DNA of 11,188 nt. Origin: Geobacter sp. GTDB taxonomy: Bacteria > Desulfobacterota > Desulfuromonadia > Geobacterales > Geobacteraceae. Location: assembly GCA_003499925.1 (NCBI GenBank), contig DNRQ01000196.1, positions 32,964 through 44,151 on the forward strand. The letters are read 5' to 3'. A program made the translations under genes and the position numbers. Below are positions 6,611-11,188 of this stretch, in pieces (position 1 is the stretch's first letter; each line of letters opens with the position of its first letter). The notes under the pieces were generated by a model, which was not told where the DNA came from, made no database searches, and was given only the letters and a program-made list of their open reading frames with translations.

Positions 6611-7936
6611 ATGACGCAACTCAAAGACAAACTGTTGGAGAAGATTCAAGCCCACCGCCCCCGCATCACCCGACTGACCAAGGAGTTTGGCTCCGTGATC
6701 ATCGACAAGGTGGACATCGGCCAGTGCATCGGCGGCGCCCGTGACATCAGGAGCCTCGTCACCGACATCTCCTACCTCGACCCGCAGGAAGGGATCCGGT
6801 TTAGGGGCAAGACCATCCCGGAGACCTTCGAGGCGCTCCCCAAGGCAGCCGGCTCGGAGTATCCGACCGTCGAGTCCTTCTGGTACTTCCTGCTGACCGG
6901 TGATGTCCCGACCGCAGAGCAGGTTACCGCCGTCGAGGCCGAGTTCAAGACCCGCCAGGCAGTCCCCGAGTACGTCTACCAGGCCGTGCGCGCCCTCCCG
7001 AGGGACAGCCACCCGATGGTGATGCTCTCCTGCGGCATCCTGGCCATGCAGAAGGACTCCAAGTTCGCCGGCTTCTACAGCTCCGGCAAGTTCAACAAGA
7101 TGGACGCCTGGGAGTACGTTTACGAAGATGCCAGCGACATCGTGGCCCGTATCCCGGTCCTCGCCGCCTTCATCTACAACCTCAAGTACCGCGGCGACAA
7201 GCAGATCGCCATCGATCCGACCCTCGACATGGGTGCCAACTTCGCCCACATGATCGGCCAGAGCGAGCAGTACAAGGACGTCGCCAGGATGTACTTCATC
7301 CTGCACTCCGACCACGAGTCCGGCAACGTTTCGGCCCACACCACGCACCTCGTGCATTCCGCTCTCTCCGATCCGTACTACGCCTACTCGGCAGGCCTGA
7401 ACGGTCTGGCAGGCCCGCTGCACGGCCTGGCAAACCAGGAAGTGCTCGGCTGGATCATGGAGTTCCAGAAGAAGCTCGGCGGCGCCGAGGCGACCAAAGA
7501 GAACGTCACCAAGGCGCTTTGGGATACCCTCAACGCCGGCCAGGTTGTCCCGGGTTACGGCCACGCCGTACTCAGGAAGACCGACCCGCGCTACATGGCT
7601 CAGCGTGAATTCTGCCTGAAGACCCCGGGCCTCAAGGACGATCCGCTGTTCAAACTGGTCGCCATGATCTTCGAGACCGCCCCCGGCGTTCTCACCGAGC
7701 ACGGCAAGACCAAGAACCCCTGGCCGAACGTCGACGCACAGTCGGGCGTGATCCAGTGGTACTACGGCCTCAAGGAGTGGGACTTCTACACCGTTCTGTT
7801 CGGCGTGGGTCGCGCCCTGGGCTGCATGGCGAACATCACCTGGGACCGCGGTCTGGGCTACGCGATCGAGCGTCCGAAATCCGTCACCACCGACATGCTC
7901 GAGAAGTGGGCTGCAGAAGGCGGCAGGAAGATGTAG
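6611..7936 (+). CDS. gltA: Citrate synthase, eukaryote-like (Geobacteraceae type)
   Basis: Condenses acetyl-CoA with oxaloacetate to citrate, the entry step of the TCA cycle used for acetate oxidation. The 441-aa protein resembles mitochondrial citrate synthase rather than the usual bacterial hexameric type: SDHESGNVSAHTTHLV (233-248), NGLAGPLHGLANQEVL (264-279) with catalytic His271, PGYGHAVLRKTDPRY (314-328) with His318, NVDAQSG with Asp375, and DFYTVLFGVGRALG (391-404). The three catalytic residues correspond to pig His274, His320 and Asp375. The family is established in Geobacteraceae. The start at 6611 has AAGGAG nine bases upstream. The frame is open further up to 6473, but that would run through the promoter. 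Two tandem TAG codons end the gene. It is monocistronic, with its own promoter, a leader of about 120 bases and a strong terminator. Confidence 0.95.
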   Translation: MTQLKDKLLEKIQAHRPRITRLTKEFGSVIIDKVDIGQCIGGARDIRSLVTDISYLDPQEGIRFRGKTIPETFEALPKAAGSEYPTVESFWYFLLTGDVPTAEQVTAVEAEFKTRQAVPEYVYQAVRALPRDSHPMVMLSCGILAMQKDSKFAGFYSSGKFNKMDAWEYVYEDASDIVARIPVLAAFIYNLKYRGDKQIAIDPTLDMGANFAHMIGQSEQYKDVARMYFILHSDHESGNVSAHTTHLVHSALSDPYYAYSAGLNGLAGPLHGLANQEVLGWIMEFQKKLGGAEATKENVTKALWDTLNAGQVVPGYGHAVLRKTDPRYMAQREFCLKTPGLKDDPLFKLVAMIFETAPGVLTEHGKTKNPWPNVDAQSGVIQWYYGLKEWDFYTVLFGVGRALGCMANITWDRGLGYAIERPKSVTTDMLEKWAAEGGRKM

Positions 7937-7957
7937 TAGTTTTTGACAGTAAAAGAA

Positions 7958-7996
7958 GGGGGGGGGGGCGCTGGATGCGCCCCCCCCCTTTTTTTT
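7958..7996 (+). terminator. Strong intrinsic terminator of citrate synthase
   Basis: A run of 11 Gs (7958-7968) followed by CGC pairs with GCG and nine Cs. Twelve G-C pairs are formed (7960-7971 with 7977-7988) around the loop TGGAT, followed by eight Ts (7989-7996). It starts 21 bases after the stop codon. The long G and C runs are prone to sequencing or replication slippage, so their exact length should be treated with care. Confidence 0.95.
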
Positions 7997-8103
7997 GCCT
8001 TCAGCCTTGGCCCGGCCGGAATGCCGCACCGCCCTCGGCGCCGGCTGTCACCCTGGTGGAGCCGTCATCCCGCCGGCCGATGCGGGCCGCCTGGAAATGC
8101 AAG

Positions 8104-8128
8104 CGCCCGTGCCAAAATGGCGCGGGCG
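8104..8128 (-). terminator. Possible terminator hairpin downstream of amrA
   Basis: A 10-bp stem (8104-8113 with 8119-8128, one G-T pair) with the loop AAAAT lies 58 bases beyond the amrA stop on the minus strand. The following minus-strand sequence is only modestly T-rich (CTTGCATTTCC), so intrinsic termination is uncertain. Confidence 0.35.
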
Positions 8129-8185
8129 ATCGGGTGGATCAAGCCGAAACAGGGTGAATGGTCGGGCCGGCAGGGGAAACTCTCC

Positions 8186-8761
8186 TTATCTTATGGCAGC
8201 CGCCTCCGACGGGCTGTCCTCCCCGAAGACCTGGGCGGTGAACACGTAGAGGTCCGCCCCCTCTTTCCAGTCGTCCCTCTTGAGTCCCGCCTTGAGCGCC
8301 GTCTGGTTCAGGAAGACTTCCCTGCTCCACCCCTGCTCGACCGCTACCTGAGGCAGCAGCACGCCACGGGAGAAGTTCTTCTCCAGGTACAGGCCGTGAG
8401 TCCCGACCACCACCTCCTCCGGACCCGAGATCTTGGTAAGTGGGGAGAGGACCGATATCTCCAGCTCGAAGCCGTCCAGGTCCTCCTCCTTCATCGGGTA
8501 GAAGCGCGGATCGCGGGTCGCAGCCGATACGGCCATCTCCTGCACCAGCTGGTAGAGCGGCTTCTCCGAATGGAAGTTGCCGATGCACCCCCTGAGCGTC
8601 CCGTTCAGTTTGATGGTGACAAAGCATCCCTGCCGCCCGAGCAGCTCTGCCGCAGTCACCTCGGATGCCGGGAGTGGGCCGGTCAGGACGGCTGAGGTTA
8701 TGGCTTCACGGGCCAGCTCTAAAAGGAGTTTCCGGTCTTTGCTGTTGAGCGTCTCGTTCAC
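8186..8761 (-). CDS. amrA: AMMECR1-domain protein (AmmeMemoRadiSam system protein A)
   Basis: A 191-aa protein made almost entirely of one AMMECR1 domain. The signature LRGCIG is at 56-61, followed by the conserved SAATRDPRF (79-87), LEISVLSPL (100-108) and LLPQVAVEQGW (135-145). The family is widespread in bacteria, archaea and eukaryotes. In many prokaryotes it is encoded with a Memo-like protein and a radical SAM enzyme, but neither is adjacent here. The biochemical activity is not established. The start is GTG at 8761, chosen because GAGGGGGAG directly precedes it and because the ATG 13 bases upstream is out of frame. No signal peptide or membrane segment is present. The last residues (about 180-191) are low-complexity and probably disordered. 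Confidence 0.88.
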   Translation of the reverse strand: MNETLNSKDRKLLLELAREAITSAVLTGPLPASEVTAAELLGRQGCFVTIKLNGTLRGCIGNFHSEKPLYQLVQEMAVSAATRDPRFYPMKEEDLDGFELEISVLSPLTKISGPEEVVVGTHGLYLEKNFSRGVLLPQVAVEQGWSREVFLNQTALKAGLKRDDWKEGADLYVFTAQVFGEDSPSEAAAIR

Positions 8762-8924
8762 GACTCCCCCTCATGTCGATGATGGTGTTTGGCTTTGAAT
8801 TTAATGTAGGTAAGGTAATATATTTGCCTTCGGTTTACAAGTGCTAACCGCGCGGCCGGATAGTTATTGTGCCGCCAACCGTCTGCAGGAGACATTTATT
8901 TGCTTCCCATTATCAAGGACTTCT

Positions 8925-8953
8925 AGTAAGGTTCATCCCGGTGCCACCTTACT
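8925..8953. repeat. 8-bp inverted repeat AGTAAGGT / ACCTTACT
   Basis: The arms 8925-8932 and 8946-8953 are perfectly complementary around a 13-base loop, which can form three further pairs. The same heptamer GTAAGGT recurs at 8810-8816, next to the presumed amrA -10 element, which suggests a protein-binding site rather than a terminator. Confidence 0.5.
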
Positions 8954-9277
8954 CGATGCTCCAGTAGTTCCCCCTTCGGTCGCCGGCCCAAGTGGCGTCC
9001 GGCGCCATCGCTTGATTACTTACAGAGGCGCGGAAACTCCTGGCCGGATGGGATAGCTTGTCGTATACCGGTGCTCACCGCGGCGCTGCAGGAGGGTGAG
9101 AGGTCCGGCAGTTGGTCCGATTCAGGCCACAAAGCCGCTGCGTCAAATGGCGCTATGCCGCCAAAAAAGCGCGCAACTTCAATATATTTGCTCTGGTTCC
9201 CGCCGGCCGGGCACCGCTTTTGCGCAGCTCAGGAGAAGATTCTAAGTGAATTGTGCAACTATTCCTCTTAAAAAGTA

Positions 9278-9305
9278 TTGACTTCTGTAAGAATGCTAGT
9301 ATATT
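9278..9305 (+). promoter_or_regulatory. Strong sigma-70 promoter of the small lipoprotein gene
   Basis: TTGACT (9278-9283, 5 of 6) and TATATT (9300-9305, 5 of 6) are separated by 16 bases. A start near 9312 gives a leader of about 75 bases. The leader contains a small hairpin (TGCGC/GCGCA with loop TTG, within 9331-9353). Confidence 0.75.
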
Positions 9306-9385
9306 CGCCATTTGTTGCGACACAAAAAAACCATGCGCTTGGCGCAGTAATGGTAAATCTAAAAAGAAAAGAGGTGATATCGTCA

Positions 9386-9580
9386 ATGAAAAAACTGATC
9401 TCTTTAGCACTTTGCCTGGCTTTGGCTCTTGCCTTTGCTGCTGGCTGCAAGAAGAAGGAAGAAGCTCCGGCTCCGGCTGCTGAGCAGACTGCTCCGGCAG
9501 CTCCGGCCGCTCCGGCCCAGGCTCCGATGACTTCCGCTACGGCTCCTGCTGCTCCGGCAGCTCCGGCTGAGCACAAGTAA
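9386..9580 (+). CDS. Small Ala/Pro-rich predicted lipoprotein
   Basis: A 64-aa protein with a clear lipoprotein signal: MKK, a hydrophobic core of Leu and Ala (4-18), then AAG followed by Cys21 as the lipidation site. The mature part, about 44 residues, is KKKEE and then an Ala/Pro-rich tail with repeated PAAPAAPA segments, ending EHK. The composition suggests an extended flexible tether at the inner or outer membrane. No enzymatic domain is present and I do not recognise a named family. The start at 9386 has an excellent ribosome-binding site (GAGGTGA, 9371-9377); the frame is open up to 9278, but that would overlap the promoter. A 19-bp exact direct repeat in the coding sequence (9489-9507 and 9549-9567, 60 bases apart) points to growth by internal duplication. 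It has its own promoter and a double-hairpin end, so it is likely well expressed. Confidence 0.8.
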   Translation: MKKLISLALCLALALAFAAGCKKKEEAPAPAAEQTAPAAPAAPAQAPMTSATAPAAPAAPAEHK

Positions 9581-9583
9581 TTC

Positions 9584-9605
9584 GAAACAGGGCGAGCCCT
9601 GTTTC
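9584..9605 (+). repeat. First hairpin after the lipoprotein gene
   Basis: A 9-bp perfect stem GAAACAGGG/CCCTGTTTC (9584-9592 with 9597-9605) with loop CGAG begins three bases after the stop codon and lies directly in front of the true terminator. It has no T-tract and may stabilise the 3' end of the short mRNA. Confidence 0.65.
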
Positions 9606-9610
9606 AAGAA

Positions 9611-9638
9611 GCCCACAGATCGCTCTGTGGGCTTTTTT
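9611..9638 (+). terminator. Intrinsic terminator of the lipoprotein gene
   Basis: A 9-bp perfect stem GCCCACAGA/TCTGTGGGC (9611-9619 with 9624-9632), loop TCGC, is followed by six Ts (9633-9638). Confidence 0.93.
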
Positions 9639-9664
9639 CGTCTTCCGCGCAGGCCTGATTTGCC

Positions 9665-9694
9665 TTGACAAGCAACGGGCCGGGATGCTATATG
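9665..9694 (+). promoter_or_regulatory. Candidate promoter of ndk
   Basis: A perfect TTGACA (9665-9670) is followed after 18 bases by TATATG (9689-9694), preceded by the extended -10 dinucleotide TG at 9686-9687. A perfect TATAAT at 9709-9714 has no -35 at the right distance and would leave only about 10 bases of leader, so it is less likely. Confidence 0.6.
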
Positions 9695-9730
9695 AAGCGG
9701 TCGTCTACTATAATGAGCCTGGAGGAAACT

Positions 9731-10144
9731 ATGGAAAGAACATTTGCAATCATAAAGCCTGATGCAGTCGAGAGAAACGTGACGGGCAAGGTACTGGAGA
9801 TGATAGAAGCAGCCGGTTTCAACATCGTGGGGATGAAGAAGATCCGTCTCTCCAAGAGCCAGGCTGAAGGGTTCTACTACGTCCATTCTGAGCGTCCGTT
9901 CTTCGGCGACCTCTGCAGCTTCATGTCCAGGGGCCCGGTAATCGCGCTCGTTTTGGAGAAAGAGGACGCCATCCTCTCCTGGCGCGGCCTGATGGGCGCC
10001 ACCAACCCCGCCAACGCCGAAGCAGGGACCATCCGCAAGGCTCTGGGCGTCAGCATCGAGGAGAACACGGTGCACGGCTCCGACTCCCCGGAGTCCGCCT
10101 CCTTCGAAATCCCCTATTTCTTCAGCCAGCTCGAACTGGTATAA
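9731..10144 (+). CDS. ndk: Nucleoside diphosphate kinase
   Basis: A complete, cytoplasmic 137-aa Ndk, which transfers the gamma-phosphate of ATP to other NDPs through a phosphohistidine and so balances NTP and dNTP pools. Visible are the N-terminal MERTFAIIKPDAVERN, the RPFF segment (55-58), SRGPVIALVLE (66-76), GATNPANAEAGTIR (89-102) and the active-site His115 in NTVHGSDSPESA. Length is standard. The start at 9731 follows GGAGGA (9721-9726). The frame extends upstream to 9665 but overlaps the promoter. It is followed by a terminator and rlmN; the ndk-rlmN order is also seen in E. coli. Confidence 0.97.
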   Translation: MERTFAIIKPDAVERNVTGKVLEMIEAAGFNIVGMKKIRLSKSQAEGFYYVHSERPFFGDLCSFMSRGPVIALVLEKEDAILSWRGLMGATNPANAEAGTIRKALGVSIEENTVHGSDSPESASFEIPYFFSQLELV

Positions 10145-10169
10145 TCCGGAAAAGGACAAGGCAACAAAG

Positions 10170-10194
10170 AGCCCTTCGCTAGAAGGGCTTTTTT
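10170..10194 (+). terminator. Intrinsic terminator or attenuator between ndk and rlmN
   Basis: An 8-bp perfect stem AGCCCTTC/GAAGGGCT (10170-10177 with 10182-10189), loop GCTA, runs straight into a six-T tract (10189-10194). It begins 26 bases after the ndk stop and ends only 13 bases before the rlmN start codon. rlmN transcription must therefore either read through it or start within it. Confidence 0.85.
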
Positions 10195-10207
10195 ATATCC
10201 AAAACGC

Positions 10208-11188
10208 ATGGAAAAAACAGACATAAAGAATTTGACGCTGCCAGGGCTCGAGGCATACATCTCGGGCATGGGAAAGGAACGCTTCCGGGCCAAGCAGATC
10301 TTCAAGTGGCTCTACCAGATGGATGCCACGAGCTTCTCCGAGATGACCAACGTCTCCAAGGAGTTCCGCAGCACCCTTGAAGAGAGCGCCCTGATCAGCA
10401 ACCTGGTACCGGAGGTCGTGGAGGCATCCGAGGACGGCACCAAGAAGTACCTGTTCCGCCTGTCGGACGGTGCTGCCGTGGAGAGCGTGCTGATACCGGA
10501 CGAGGGACGCAACACGCTTTGCATCTCGAGCCAGGTCGGCTGCGCCATGGGGTGCGCCTTCTGCCTGACCGGAAGCTTCGGGCTCTCCCGGAACCTGACC
10601 ACGGCCGAGATCGTGAACCAGGTTTGCGCGGTGAAGCGCGATGAGCCGGTGCGGAACATCGTCTTCATGGGGATGGGGGAGCCGCTGGCCAACCTATCGG
10701 CCGTGATCCCCGCCGTGCAGATCCTGACCGACCCGGACGGCTTCCAGTTCTCCACCCGCAAGGTGACCGTCTCCACCTCGGGGCTGGTGCCCGAGATGGC
10801 CGAGCTCGGAAAAGCGGTCACGGTGAACCTGGCGGTGTCGCTCAATGCCACCACCGACGAGGTGCGCTCGCAGATCATGCCGGTGAACCGCAGCTACCCC
10901 TTGAAGGAGCTTCTGGAGGCCTGCAAGGCGTTTCCGCTCCCCTCCCGGCGCTGGATCACCATCGAGTACGTGCTGATCCGGGACCTGAACGATTCGCTGG
11001 AGGATGCGAAGAGGCTGGTCCGGCTGATCAGCAATATCCCCTCCAAGGTGAACCTGATCCCGTTCAACGAGCACGAAAGCTCGGAGTTCAAGAGCCCGGG
11101 CCAGGACGCCATCGACAGGTTCCATAAGTACCTGCTGGACAAGAACGTGACGGTGATCACCCGGTCCAGCCGCGGCAGCGACATCTCC
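10208..11188 (+). CDS. rlmN: 23S rRNA/tRNA adenine-C2 methyltransferase RlmN (3' end outside window)
   Basis: Radical SAM enzyme that methylates C2 of A2503 in 23S rRNA and of A37 in some tRNAs. The 327 codons present cover nearly the whole protein. An N-terminal helical domain (about 1-95, including KERFRAKQIFKWLY) is followed by the radical SAM core: Cys105 in TLCISSQ (equivalent to catalytic Cys118 of E. coli), the CxxxCxxC cluster Cys112/Cys116/Cys119, GMGEP (155-159), STSGLVPEM (189-197), NLAVSLNA (207-214) and PFNEHESSEF (285-294). The window ends in RSSRGSDIS, just before the expected second catalytic Cys; about 20 codons should remain. No stop codon occurs, so the gene is cut by the window edge rather than broken. 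The distinction from Cfr rests on overall resemblance and the ndk context. No clear ribosome-binding site precedes the ATG, yet the N-terminus fits the family. Confidence 0.93.
   Translation, partial: MEKTDIKNLTLPGLEAYISGMGKERFRAKQIFKWLYQMDATSFSEMTNVSKEFRSTLEESALISNLVPEVVEASEDGTKKYLFRLSDGAAVESVLIPDEGRNTLCISSQVGCAMGCAFCLTGSFGLSRNLTTAEIVNQVCAVKRDEPVRNIVFMGMGEPLANLSAVIPAVQILTDPDGFQFSTRKVTVSTSGLVPEMAELGKAVTVNLAVSLNATTDEVRSQIMPVNRSYPLKELLEACKAFPLPSRRWITIEYVLIRDLNDSLEDAKRLVRLISNIPSKVNLIPFNEHESSEFKSPGQDAIDRFHKYLLDKNVTVITRSSRGSDIS

Larger units (their letters stand above)
8762..9385. other. Long intergenic region between amrA and the small lipoprotein gene
   Basis: 624 bases with no gene I can support. 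The left edge carries the divergent amrA leader and a probable minus-strand -10 (TATATT, 8817-8822) with no good -35. The middle holds several inverted repeats (8925-8953; 8981-9004; 9074-9100) and one GTATAC (9063-9068). The right edge carries the lipoprotein promoter and leader. Open frames at 8841-9056 and 9071-9271 lack ribosome-binding sites and recognisable protein features. A small RNA is possible, but I see no terminator-like stem with a T-tract that would define one. Confidence 0.5.

Noticed and set aside
6581..8029. A 482-codon open frame on the minus strand opposite citrate synthase
   Set aside because: Antisense shadow of a clearly real gene, and it runs through that gene's terminator.
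9115..9175. A possible c-di-GMP/cGAMP riboswitch (ACAAAGCC followed by paired segments)
   Set aside because: The required second helix and tetraloop-receptor segments are not present, and the fit is limited to a few bases.
8841..9271. Small plus-strand open frames (8841-9056, 9071-9271) in the long gap
   Set aside because: No ribosome-binding sites, no hydrophobic or domain-like pattern, and ordinary length for chance open frames.
9709..9714. Perfect TATAAT in front of ndk as its -10 element
   Set aside because: No -35 hexamer at 16-18 bases upstream, and it would overlap or nearly abut the ribosome-binding site.

Overview
The window looks like chromosome from a Geobacter-type deltaproteobacterium (Geobacteraceae: Geobacter, Citrifermentans or Geomonas). 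This is inferred from GC-rich coding sequence, a citrate synthase that resembles mitochondrial enzymes (a known Geobacteraceae trait), an ndk-rlmN pair and scattered C/T-rich palindromic repeats between genes. It is mostly housekeeping and metabolic DNA. I see no transposase, integrase, CRISPR array, tRNA or rRNA.

Layout, left to right. (1) On the minus strand, phoB (1979-2659) and phoR (225-1982) form a two-gene unit with a 4-base stop/start overlap. It ends in a clear intrinsic terminator (154-191), so no pst genes are co-transcribed downstream. A palindromic repeat lies beyond it at 11-60. (2) A 558-base divergent gap (2660-3217) holds a cluster of TGTGGA motifs, one of them a perfect DnaA-box nonamer, and a candidate promoter for the plus-strand gene. 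(3) On the plus strand are an ACSF2-type acyl-CoA synthetase (3218-4867), a gap with two large G/C hairpins, an M24 (Xaa-Pro peptidase type) metallopeptidase (5195-6385) and citrate synthase (6611-7936). The citrate synthase promoter is covered by three GTATAC sites, and the gene is followed by a very strong terminator. (4) On the minus strand is a stand-alone AMMECR1-domain gene, amrA (8186-8761, GTG start). (5) After a long gap come three plus-strand genes: a small Ala/Pro-rich lipoprotein (9386-9580) with its own promoter and terminator, ndk (9731-10144) with promoter and terminator, and rlmN (10208 to the window edge, cut about 20 codons short of its expected end).

How the genes fit together. 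PhoR and PhoB sense and respond to phosphate. The acyl-CoA synthetase would activate fatty or other carboxylic acids whose carbon enters the TCA cycle through citrate synthase, consistent with an acetate- and fatty-acid-oxidising anaerobe. This metabolic link is inferred, and the genes have separate promoters. Ndk and RlmN are housekeeping functions (NTP pools, rRNA and tRNA methylation); their adjacency is also seen in E. coli.

No obviously new multi-gene system is visible. The points most worth a second look are regulatory: the GTATAC array at the citrate synthase promoter, the DnaA-box-like cluster before phoB, the terminator lying directly in front of an rlmN start without a visible Shine-Dalgarno sequence, and the unidentified 624-base gap before the lipoprotein gene.
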